Made by a program: the position numbers and the translations under genes
DNA from: a virus
Length of the DNA: 23,220 nucleotides
IMG/VR virus record: IMGVR_UViG_3300034062_003968
Coordinates: 1-23,220 of that record
Reading direction: 5' to 3' (one strand)
The notes under the pieces: generated by a model
What the model was told of the DNA's origin: nothing
Seen by the model: the letters and a program-made list of their open reading frames with translations, nothing else
Databases searched by the model: none
Shown: positions 1 to 9,000 of the stretch, piece after piece
Numbering within the stretch: position 1 is the stretch's first letter
Layout: every line of letters begins with the position of its first letter

Positions 1-1
1 C

Positions 2-3000
2 CAACGTGTACGCGCTGGCGTAAGCGGTACACCTCTTCTACTTCCTGCCGCTGGGCAAACTTCAGCCCGTGGTACGGGACTGGAAATAAGCGCTGGCGAG
101 GGTGTACGGGTGCGTAGAGGTAGGCGTTCAACCTCCACAAGTTCTACAGGCGAAGTTTCTGCCCTTGGTCAGCAGGCCGGATTGGGTGGGGTTGAACGTT
201 TCTTCGGCGCAGCGTCACTAGGTAGTGCTACTGGGGTACCCATTGGTCCGGTGATGACCTCGGATCAAGAAAAGAAGAATAGAACGCGAGTCATAACTGA
301 AGCCGCGCAAGCATACGACACCTTAGGTAAGTCAGTGGAGCGTTCTCGGCGCCCCTTGCGCGATATTTACGTCGATATTGATAAGACTACAAAAGCAAGT
401 AACGGCAGCGTAAATAGTCTGGAAGCGCAGATAGGCGTGTGGACCGAACTACGCAATGCCGTCGGCCGTACCGCGCCAGCATTCGACACAGCATCCAAAA
501 AGCTGGAGCAGCTCACGGCACAACGGGAGCGCATTACTGGGGGTCGCCGCCTAAGCGGGATGCAGCTCGCCCAGGGCGTCGGCGCGGCGCTTAGCGGTGG
601 CATCTTTGGCGGCCCCGAGGGCCTGATCGGCGGTCTCGGCGGTTTGGCCGTGGGCGGCGTGGGCGGCGCTTTCGCTGGCGCGGCTTTTGGCGCGCAGGTT
701 GGTATGGTACGCCAACAGATAGGCGTGTTTACCGAGCAGGCGGCAGCGATAAGCAAATTGCGCATAGGACTTGCAAGCGTATCTACAGACCTAAGGGAGT
801 TTGAGGCGTCTACAAGGGCGGTCGAAGGCGCTAGCCAGTCACTACTTATACCGCTTGCGGATACTTACAGGTACTACACACAGCTGCGGGCTTCTACTGT
901 AGAGCTTAACTATAGTGCTAATGATACGCGACAAATCCTAGAAGGTACCGCCTCTGCCGTACTTAAAACAGGGGGAAGTCTTGCTGATGTAGATGGTGCT
1001 ATGCGTGCCGTCGTACAGATTCTCAGCAAGGGAAAAGCGGCAGCTGAGGAGGTCAGGGGCCAGCTTGGTGAGCGTTTTCCCGGTGCTGTCATCAAGTTCG
1101 CGCAGGCGAACAGGATGTCCGTGCAAGAACTTGATCAAGCGTTCCAAGCCGGCAGTGTAACTATTGAGCAATTCATCACGTTTGCTCGTAAGAATTATAA
1201 AGACGGTGGTAAATATGTGGAAACCCTTGCTGACAGCACCGAGTACGCAGGTAGGCGTATGGAAAAGGCGCTTGAGAATCTGCGCTTAGCTGTTGGCAGA
1301 AGCCTTAAGGAAAGCGGCGCAGGCTTCCAAAACTTTGCAGCCGAAGCCGCTGAATCTCTGCTCTGGCTGGGCCAGCAGCTGTATGCCTTCGGGGATGCCG
1401 CCGAACGCGCCCTCGGAGGAACTCCAGGCCCCACTGGAAATGCCAAGGAGATTGCGGAGCGCATCATCGGCGGTGGTACGACCGTAGCAGCTGTCGAAGA
1501 GGCTATTCGTACATACGAAGGAAAAGTACAAGAAGCTAAGGACCGTCTTAACGCGGTAAAGACACGCAATATATTCCAATTTATCTTTGACGAGACTTTT
1601 GGACAAGGTACACCTACGCAACAACAGACAGGTAAGACTGTATCTTCTTTTGAGTCGCGGATACAGAGCTTACGCGAAGCTCTAAAGCTTGCCGATGATT
1701 ACACACGTCGCGGTAAACGGGGTGCGGGTAGCGGTAGTGAAGATCCGGCTGCGGCAGATCGCGCAAAGTCGCTTTTAAGTGCTATTGAGCAACGCGAAGA
1801 AGCGCTTGCACAAGCACGTATCCAACGTGAGGAACAACTCGCCGACATACGCAAGCAGGCTGTTGAACAAGTCCGCCAGCTGGAGCGCCAATTCGCCGAT
1901 GAACGCCTTACGGCTGAACGCGCTATAGCCAGAAACCGCAGAGAACTGAGTGATCTGCAGGCAGCTGCGCAGCTTTCATTCCGCGCAGAAACTGAGCAAA
2001 ACCCTTATCTTGTTGATGCAGAGCGTGGTATTAGCGAAATTTTACGCAAGAGTAGAGAAGATCGTATTCGCATCGACGAAGAGTACAACGACAAACAGAC
2101 CCAACGTGCTCGCCTGTTGGCTGATTTCCAAAAGAAAGTAGCCGATGACATAAATAAAGCTAATGAAGCATACGCTAAACAGATCGGTAATATACAGCGT
2201 GAGTACGCCAAAAACGTAGCCAGAATTGTCGAAGAAGGGACCAAAGCAGCCAGCAAGCGTCTAGAGACTGCTGGAAAACTTGCAGGTCTCTATATGCAGC
2301 GGGCTGTCTTAAACGCTACGCTTGCTGCAGGTACTGGGCTTGTCGCTGTTGAACCCGGTACACAAACAGAAACAACCTGGACGGCAGAGGAGCTACTGAC
2401 TAGCTCAAGAACAGCTATCGCTAACTACAAATTAAGTCTGTCTAATATAGCAGGAATAGATACGCAGATACAGGCACTGCAGGGTCGCCTGCAGCAGCTC
2501 AAACCCCTTGTGCCTTCGGCGCCTACAACGTCGCCTATGCGTTCGCTTCCAATGTCGAAACAGTTTGATATACCGGGTACAGCGGCCTTAAATCGCTCCA
2601 CGGCTGAGCAGCGCGGTACAGAAGAACGGCTAGTAACGGAACAAGAAGCGGCTGCTATTAGAGATCGTTTTACGTCTATCACAGAAGAAAGCAATAAGCA
2701 GGTACAAAATCTACAAGAACAGAATGTCCTACTTAACCTACAGGCAAAATATCTAAATACAGGCGTAAACACCGAGCTTGCTCGGCAGTTCGCACAGGAA
2801 GAACTGAACTACACCAAGCGTAGAGCACGTTTAGACGCTGAGCGCCAAGAAGCCATACGGCAGGGATTAGATGTAAAGGCCATTAACGCACTTTATGAAG
2901 GGCGCTTAAGTGTACTAAACGATCAATACAGTGTACTTATGCGCCAAACGGAAGAATTAGATAAGCAACAGCGCTTGCTACGCTTGCGCCAGGACGATCG

Positions 3001-3673
3001 CATCGGCCTCGGCATACGCGAAGGCGCTCAGAAATACGTCGAGTCGATCGGCACCATGCGCGAGGCCACGGCCCAGCTCGCCCAGACCGGCATCAAGGGC
3101 GTCGAGGACGCCATCTTCAGCCTCGTCACCACCGGCACCGCCAACTTCCGCGAGTTCGCCGCCTCGATCCTTAAGGACACCGCTCGCATGATCATTCAGC
3201 AGCTAATTCTGCGCAGCGTTATGCAGATCATCGGCGCCGTTGCTCCTGGTGGTGGTAGCTTCGGTAAGGGGTACTTCGATCCAATTACGGGCAAAGGGGC
3301 CGCTGGACCGAACTTCGGTTTTGCCATGGGCGGCGCTTTTGCGAAGAACGGCATCGTCCCCTTCGCCATGGGCGGCATCGTCAACAAGCCCACCCTGTTC
3401 AAGTTTGCCAACGGCGGCGCCGGCCGCCTCGGGCTTATGGGCGAGGCTGGCCCGGAAGCGATCATGCCGCTCCGCCGCCTCCCCAATGGGCGCCTCGGCG
3501 TCGAGCAGGCAGGCGGAGGCACCCCTGTTACCGTGAACGTCAGCGTTGACGCAAGTGGCACCGCAGTTCAAGGTGACGCTGGCCAAGGCGAGCAACTCGG
3601 TCGAGTAGTTGCCCAGGCAGTTCAGGCAGAATTGATTAAACAGCGCCGACCTGGCGGCCTCCTGAATAGGTAA
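2..3673 (+). CDS. Tape measure protein (lambda gpH-like), partial at left edge
   Basis: This protein sets tail length and is later ejected during DNA delivery. The visible part has a Gly/Ala-rich hydrophobic stretch (about 545-720), a conserved tape-measure core (about 720-1300) with the segment VRGQLGERFPGA, a long charged region rich in Glu/Arg/Gln and predicted to form coiled coil (about 1740-2260 and 2600-3000), and a C-terminal lambda-H-like region containing FREFAASILKDTARMIIQQL followed by Gly-rich sequence ending near GEAGPEAIMPL. The frame is open from base 2, so the gene probably begins left of the window. A GTG at 110 with GAGGG seven bases upstream is an alternative start, but N-terminal sequence usual for the family is missing from that version. 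It lies directly before gpM, as expected in a lambda-type tail operon. GC-rich patches (about 540-700 and 3000-3180) flank a more AT-rich centre. Confidence 0.9.
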   Translation, partial: QRVRAGVSGTPLLLPAAGQTSARGTGLEISAGEGVRVRRGRRSTSTSSTGEVSALGQQAGLGGVERFFGAASLGSATGVPIGPVMTSDQEKKNRTRVITEAAQAYDTLGKSVERSRRPLRDIYVDIDKTTKASNGSVNSLEAQIGVWTELRNAVGRTAPAFDTASKKLEQLTAQRERITGGRRLSGMQLAQGVGAALSGGIFGGPEGLIGGLGGLAVGGVGGAFAGAAFGAQVGMVRQQIGVFTEQAAAISKLRIGLASVSTDLREFEASTRAVEGASQSLLIPLADTYRYYTQLRASTVELNYSANDTRQILEGTASAVLKTGGSLADVDGAMRAVVQILSKGKAAAEEVRGQLGERFPGAVIKFAQANRMSVQELDQAFQAGSVTIEQFITFARKNYKDGGKYVETLADSTEYAGRRMEKALENLRLAVGRSLKESGAGFQNFAAEAAESLLWLGQQLYAFGDAAERALGGTPGPTGNAKEIAERIIGGGTTVAAVEEAIRTYEGKVQEAKDRLNAVKTRNIFQFIFDETFGQGTPTQQQTGKTVSSFESRIQSLREALKLADDYTRRGKRGAGSGSEDPAAADRAKSLLSAIEQREEALAQARIQREEQLADIRKQAVEQVRQLERQFADERLTAERAIARNRRELSDLQAAAQLSFRAETEQNPYLVDAERGISEILRKSREDRIRIDEEYNDKQTQRARLLADFQKKVADDINKANEAYAKQIGNIQREYAKNVARIVEEGTKAASKRLETAGKLAGLYMQRAVLNATLAAGTGLVAVEPGTQTETTWTAEELLTSSRTAIANYKLSLSNIAGIDTQIQALQGRLQQLKPLVPSAPTTSPMRSLPMSKQFDIPGTAALNRSTAEQRGTEERLVTEQEAAAIRDRFTSITEESNKQVQNLQEQNVLLNLQAKYLNTGVNTELARQFAQEELNYTKRRARLDAERQEAIRQGLDVKAINALYEGRLSVLNDQYSVLMRQTEELDKQQRLLRLRQDDRIGLGIREGAQKYVESIGTMREATAQLAQTGIKGVEDAIFSLVTTGTANFREFAASILKDTARMIIQQLILRSVMQIIGAVAPGGGSFGKGYFDPITGKGAAGPNFGFAMGGAFAKNGIVPFAMGGIVNKPTLFKFANGGAGRLGLMGEAGPEAIMPLRRLPNGRLGVEQAGGGTPVTVNVSVDASGTAVQGDAGQGEQLGRVVAQAVQAELIKQRRPGGLLNR

Positions 3674-3682
3674 GGTGTAATC

Positions 3683-4018
3683 ATGGCAACATTTACCTAC
3701 ATCAGTTCATACGAGCCCACAGAGGTAAGTAAGCCTCGTGTACGCAAATTTGCATCAGGAGATGGCTACGAACAACGCATACGATTCGGTCTTAACACCA
3801 ACCCCAAGGAGTGGCAGTTGGTATTTTCTAACCGCACAGACGCCGAGCGCGATCTGATCCTCGCCTTCCTAGACGCACGAGGCGGCGTAGAGAGCTTCGA
3901 CTGGACTCCTCCCCGGGGAACGGCCGGTAAATACGTTTGCGACGACTGGCAGCTGACCCTTAGTAACTGCAATAATAACCAGATTAGAGCCACGTTCCGT
4001 CAGGTCTACGAACCTTAA
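3683..4018 (+). CDS. Minor tail protein, lambda gpM-like
   Basis: A 111-residue tail-tip protein. It fits the Phage_min_tail family (lambda gpM) in length, in its N-terminal beta-rich sequence (FASGDGYEQRIRFGLNT), and in the segment LDARGGVESFDWTPPRG, which resembles the FDW-containing motif of that family. Known role: it joins the tail tip complex between the tape measure or tube and gpL. The start ATG at 3683 lies nine bases after the tape measure stop and is preceded by AAGGTG, a reasonable ribosome-binding site. It is followed after five bases by gpL, and the order H-M-L-K-I-J matches lambda. The function is assigned from family resemblance plus gene order. Confidence 0.88.
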   Translation: MATFTYISSYEPTEVSKPRVRKFASGDGYEQRIRFGLNTNPKEWQLVFSNRTDAERDLILAFLDARGGVESFDWTPPRGTAGKYVCDDWQLTLSNCNNNQIRATFRQVYEP

Positions 4019-4023
4019 AATTT

Positions 4024-4746
4024 ATGGCCGTCCCTATCTCCGATCTACAGGCAATTTCCCCAAGCGCCGTAATCGAGCTGTTTACCCTAGAGCTAAACGC
4101 ACTGCAGCATGGCGTAACAACCACATACCGCTTCCACGCGGGCACAAGCCTCAACAGCAACGGCGAGCTGGTGTGGGCAGGTAATTCCTACACACGTTTT
4201 CCCGTCGAGGCTGATGGCTTTGCCTACGAAGGTAAGGGCGTCCTACCTAGGCCCCGGATCCGCTGCAGCAACATCCTTGGCACCATCACGTCGATCCTGC
4301 TGAGTCTTCCTGCAGGACTAGAGGGCGCCAAGGTAACGCGCATCCGCACCCTAGCCCGGTACATCGACGCTGTGAACTTCCCCGGCGGGGTCAATCCCTA
4401 CGGCACCCCGGACCCCACGGCTGAATTTCCACGCGAGGTCTACTACGTCGATCGCAAAGCAGCCGAAACCCGCGATGTAGTGGAGTTTGAGCTGGCAGCC
4501 GCCTTTGACCTCATCGGTGTTCGAGCCCCCAAGCGCCAGTGCATCAGCAACATATGCCAGTGGGTATATCGTTCCGCCGAATGTGGCTACACAGGAACCA
4601 ACTATTTCAACGAAAGTGATCAGTCCGTGGCCAGCGCTGCACAGGACGTTTGCGGTAAGCGGTTAAATAGCTGTAAAGTACGGTTTGGAACAAACGCTGA
4701 ATTACCCTTCGGATCTTTCCCTGGAGTAGGTACCTATTTTGCCTAA
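4024..4746 (+). CDS. Minor tail protein, lambda gpL-like, with iron-sulfur type cysteine cluster
   Basis: A 240-residue tail-tip protein of the Phage_tail_L family. The N-terminal two thirds form the beta-rich tail-hub-like domain (for example EVYYVDRKAAETRD near residues 138-150). The C-terminal third holds cysteines C173, C178, C187, C210 and C217. The spacing C178-x8-C187-x22-C210-x6-C217 matches, from memory, the four cysteines that bind a [4Fe-4S] cluster in lambda gpL, so a bound cluster is likely. C173 is an extra cysteine five residues earlier. The ATG at 4024 has no clear Shine-Dalgarno sequence and sits five bases after gpM, so coupled translation is plausible. The next gene, gpK, follows after six bases. 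Confidence 0.88.
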   Translation: MAVPISDLQAISPSAVIELFTLELNALQHGVTTTYRFHAGTSLNSNGELVWAGNSYTRFPVEADGFAYEGKGVLPRPRIRCSNILGTITSILLSLPAGLEGAKVTRIRTLARYIDAVNFPGGVNPYGTPDPTAEFPREVYYVDRKAAETRDVVEFELAAAFDLIGVRAPKRQCISNICQWVYRSAECGYTGTNYFNESDQSVASAAQDVCGKRLNSCKVRFGTNAELPFGSFPGVGTYFA

Positions 4747-4752
4747 GTCCGT

Positions 4753-5505
4753 ATGAACACCTCACCTACTGATCCCACACCACTTACTTGGCGTGATGCT
4801 GCACTCATGCACGCAAAGGCAGAGGATCCGCGTGAGGCGTGCGGCTTAGTGGTGGTCGTCAAAGGCCGCGAACGCTACTGGCCGTGCCAGAACCTCTGCA
4901 CCGGTGCAGACCAGTTCATCCTCAATCCGGATGACTACGCAGCCGCCGAAGATGCCGGCGAAATCATCGCGGTGGTCCATAGCCATCCGGTCACCCCGCC
5001 ACAACCCAGCGGCCCTGATCTGGTGGCCTGCGAAAACAGCGGCCTACCGTGGCATATTGTCAACCCCAAAACCGAGGTGTGGGGCGGCTGCGAACCATCC
5101 GGCTACAAGGCACCCCTAGTCGGCCGCGAATGGGCATGGGGCATCACCGACTGCTGGACGCTGGCCCGTGACTGGTACGTCGAGCATGGCCTAGATCTCC
5201 CAGATTGGAACCGTCCGCTTACCCCTGAAGCATTCGAGGCAGATCCTCTGTTCGATCGCTACTGGAAGGACGCGGGCTTCCGAGAACTGAACGAAGAGGA
5301 GGAACCGTTGGAGCCCGGCGACGCGGTGCTGATGAGCATCAGCGGCCCCGGCCTCAATCACGTCGGCGTTTACATCGGCGACCAGCTGGTGCTGCATCAC
5401 ATTCGTGGCCGGCTCAGCAGCAGAGATCTCCTAGGAGGCTGGCTCCTCAAGTGCGTCGGCCGCCGTCTCCGCCATTACAATGCAGAGAGGCTAGAGCTGA
5501 CGTGA
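4753..5505 (+). CDS. Tail assembly protein, lambda gpK-like: JAMM/MPN protease plus NlpC/P60 peptidase
   Basis: A 250-residue two-domain enzyme. The N-terminal domain carries a complete JAMM zinc-protease signature: Glu29 (REACGLV), then [14 protein letters not shown] with His76, His78, Ser86 and Asp89. The C-terminal domain is NlpC/P60-like, with the nucleophile Cys134 in [13 protein letters not shown], His203 in LNHVGVYIG, and a third polar residue at His215 or His216. In lambda the K protein belongs to the tail tip assembly group; the NlpC/P60 half probably cleaves peptidoglycan during DNA entry, and the JAMM half may process a tail protein. All catalytic residues appear intact. Its TGA overlaps by one base the ATG of the next gene (gpI), indicating translational coupling. 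Confidence 0.9.
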   Translation: MNTSPTDPTPLTWRDAALMHAKAEDPREACGLVVVVKGRERYWPCQNLCTGADQFILNPDDYAAAEDAGEIIAVVHSHPVTPPQPSGPDLVACENSGLPWHIVNPKTEVWGGCEPSGYKAPLVGREWAWGITDCWTLARDWYVEHGLDLPDWNRPLTPEAFEADPLFDRYWKDAGFRELNEEEEPLEPGDAVLMSISGPGLNHVGVYIGDQLVLHHIRGRLSSRDLLGGWLLKCVGRRLRHYNAERLELT

Positions 5506-6089
5506 TGTTGCGCACAATCCGCATCTACGGGCGCTTGGCCAAGTTCCTGAAGCGCCGCAAGTTCGAAGCCGAAGTCTCCAACGCAGCCGAGGCTGTTCGC
5601 TTCCTTGTAACCAATTTCCCCCAGCTGGAACGCCACATGGCGGAACAGCACTACCGCGTAAGCGTCGGCACCTACGACCTATCGCTTGACGAGATCCACG
5701 ATCCAGCCGGCAGCCAAGAGATCAAGATCGTGCCAGTGGTGGCCGGCGCTGGCGCTGCGGGGCGGATTATTGCTGGTGTCGGACTACTTGCGCTGTCTTT
5801 CATACCTGGCTTTGCGGCATGGGCCGGTCCTACCGCTTACGCCTTGATTACTGGCCTCGGCGCCAGCTTGGTGCTCGGCGGCGTATCCCAGCTGCTTACC
5901 CCTGTACCAGTCATACCGACAACGCAAACCACGGTAGATACAGCCAAAGATCCCCGCAAGTCCTACAGTTTTAGTGGAATCCAAAATACGTCTAGGCAAG
6001 GTGTACCGGTGCCTATTGTCTATGGCGAAACCTTGGTGGGCTCTGTAGTGATCTCTGCAGGCATCGACACGGTACAGGTGACGGTATGA
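5505..6089 (+). CDS. Tail assembly protein, lambda gpI-like
   Basis: A 194-residue protein of the lambda tail assembly I family. The N-terminal 75 residues begin [15 protein letters not shown] and end EIKIVPVVAG, a small beta-grasp-like domain. A Gly/Ala-rich hydrophobic segment follows (about 78-128) that could insert into a membrane or pack inside the tip, and then a beta-rich tail with PIVYGETLVGS, similar to the start of gpJ partners. An upstream in-frame ATG at 5451 would overlap gpK by 55 bases and give an Arg/Pro-rich N-terminus foreign to the family, so the ATG at 5505, sharing one base with the gpK stop, is preferred. The gene ends in an ATGA overlap with gpJ. Confidence 0.85.
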   Translation: MLRTIRIYGRLAKFLKRRKFEAEVSNAAEAVRFLVTNFPQLERHMAEQHYRVSVGTYDLSLDEIHDPAGSQEIKIVPVVAGAGAAGRIIAGVGLLALSFIPGFAAWAGPTAYALITGLGASLVLGGVSQLLTPVPVIPTTQTTVDTAKDPRKSYSFSGIQNTSRQGVPVPIVYGETLVGSVVISAGIDTVQVTV

Positions 6090-9000
6090 CACGGATCGTC
6101 GGTGCAGGTGGTGCAGGTGGCTGTTTTCTTGGCCACACGCTGGTTCGCACACCAGACGGCCACCGCCGCATCGACGAACTGCACCCAGGCGATGTGGTAC
6201 TCAGCTTTGATGATCGTGGCAAGCTCCATGCTGCCAAAATCCTCAAGGTCCACGTTCATGAAGGCGAGGAGGTAGTCCGCTACAGGCTTTGGGGCGGCGC
6301 CGTACTGGACGCAACCCCCAACCATTGGGTCCTCAACCAATACAACGCTTTCGTAGAGATCGGCACGCTGGGCGGCGATGATTGCCTGGTAGATGAAAAC
6401 GGCCATCTGCGGCCGATCGTAGAGCGGACAGCCCTCGGCTGCGATACCGTTTACAACCTCACCGTCGAGGGTCACCACACGTTCATCGCGGGGGGCCTCC
6501 GCGTCCATAACGCCGGCCTCGGCACCGGGCTCATCGCCGGCGCGGGCGGACCAGAACCGACAAAAGGCAGTGGCGGCGGCCAGACCTACACCCCCACCGA
6601 AGCTGCCGACACCCTTGACTCCACCCAATACGCCAGCCTAATTGACTTGATTAGTGAAGGCGAAATCGAAGGATTAAAGGATAACTATAAGTCAATCTTC
6701 CTAAACAATACTCCCCTGCAAAATGCTGACGGCTCTTACAACTTCTCCAACGTAACTGTATGGGCACGTAACGGCACGCAGGACCAGAGCTACATCCCCT
6801 CAACTGACGCAGTTGAGAACGAAGTAGCTGTAGGCGTCACGGTGTTACAAGCTACCCCAGTTGTACGCACCATCACAGATACAACTGTCGATGCAGCACG
6901 AGTAACCATTAACATACCTGCCTTGCAACGCATTACCGATCAAGGAGACATTGTAGGCAGCGTATTTAGGTTACAAATTGCTACACAGTATTCCGGCGGT
7001 GGTTACACCACAGTTATTGACGAGATCGTACGAGGGCGCACCGCCGATCTTTATCAGCGCACGTACCTAGTACCCCTTACAGGATCTAAGCCTGTAAACA
7101 TTAAAGTTACGCGAGTTACAGGCGACAGCTCAGAGCAGGATGCCCCTGGAGGCGCTTCTGCCAAAATCACAAACGCCTTCAGCTGGGCCAGTTACACAGA
7201 ACTCACCTACGCCAAACTCCGGTACCCAAACAGCGCCCTCGTAGCTCTTCGCGTTGATGCTGAGCAGTTTAACTCCATACCCACACGCTCTTACCTCATC
7301 CGTGGCATCAAAATCCGCATCCCATCAAACGCGACCGTCGATTCCGTTACCGGTCGCCTTATCTACGCCGGTGTGTGGAACGGCAGCTTTGGAGCTGCGC
7401 AGTGGTGTAGCGACCCCGCCTGGATCCTCTACGACTTACTTACCTCAACTCGTTACGGCTTCGGCAATCACATCAACGCCGCTCAGCTCGATAAGTGGGC
7501 ATTCTACTCCGCAAGTCAATACTGCGCGGAGCTAGTACCCAATGGCTTCGGCGGTCAAGAACCTCGCTTCTCTTGCAACGTAAACATCCAAACTCAAGAA
7601 GAAGCCTACAAACTCATCAATGACATGTGCTCGGTATTTCGGGCAATGCCATACTGGAGCGCAGGCGCACTAACCGTAAGTCAGGATAAGCCTGGTGATA
7701 CCGCTTACCTATTTACGCTTGCCAACGTCGCAGAAGAGGGATTCACGTATTCAAGCAGCAGCTTAAAAACCCGTCCAAACGTAGCAATCGTAAGTTATCT
7801 GGACTTAGAGCTGCGGGATACAGCCTATGAGGTAGTAGAGGATCAGGCGTCTATTGCCAAGTACGGAGCAATCACTACGGAAATTAGTGCATTTGCCTGT
7901 ACGAGTAGAGCGCAGGCAGGGCGTATCGGCGAGTGGCTGCTCTACTCAGAGCAGTACGAGGGCGAAGTAGTCGCCTTTACCGCCAGCATTGATGCCGGTG
8001 TAATGGTGCGCCCTGGCCAGATCATCGAGGTCAGCGACCCCGTACGAGCTGGCGCCCGTCGCGGGGGTCGCATCGCAGCCGCAACTACCACCACCGTCAC
8101 AGTTGACGACGCAGCAGGGCTTAGCGCAACCGGTGCCACTCTATCTGTCATTCTTCCAGACGGAACAGTTGCAACACGAAACGTATCTACAATCGTTAGC
8201 AAGGTAATCACACTCACATCCGCGCTGCCTACTGCTCCCAACGCAAACAGCATCTGGATCTTAGAAAACGCTAGCATCCAGACCTCCACATGGCGTGTCC
8301 TAAGCGTCACCGAGCAAGACCAAGCACAGTATCAAATAAGCGCACTGGCCTATAACTCAAGCAAATACGCCTACGTCGAGCGAGGACGCCCCTTAACACA
8401 GCGCGATGTATCCGATCTAAACGAGATACCAGATGCCCCCACCACCTTAAATCTCAGCGAAACCCTCTACACATACCAAAGCCAAGTCCGCGCCAAGGTA
8501 ATTGCCTCATGGCCTAGTGTCCTAGGTATCGCCCAGTACCGCGTTAAGTGGCGTAAGGACAATGCCAATTGGAGCATTGCTGACGTCCTGACCAATGACT
8601 ACGAAATCCTAGACATCACTCCCGGCCTATTCGAGGTACAGGTGTTCTCAATGAACGCCGCAATGAAGCTGTCCACTACCGCAGCAACAGATAGCATCAA
8701 TGCGCTAGGCAAGACCGCTCCTCCGGCCAACGTCACCGGCTTTACATCAGTCTTAGATGGGAACATCGGTGTTACACTGACTTGGAACTCAATTGCAGAC
8801 CTCGACCTAAGCGAATACGAAATTCGTCAAGGCAGTACGTGGGCCTCCTCCACATTCGTTACTAGGGTCGCTGCAACTAGCTATAAACTTGGCCAACTGG
8901 CCCCCGGTACCCTCACCTATTTAATTCGCGCGATTGACACCTCTGGCATCTACAGCGCCACAGCAGCGAGCACCACCGTCACGATCAGTCCGCCTACTGC

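Noticed and set aside
6122-6511. Normal splicing intein
   Set aside because: The residue after the terminal Asn is Ala, so the usual Cys/Ser/Thr nucleophile is missing; a BIL-type domain fits better.
6020-6628. Minus-strand frame of 202 residues opposite the Hint domain
   Set aside because: It spans the gpI-gpJ junction on the other strand, has no recognisable motif, and results from the GC-rich codons of the Hint segment.
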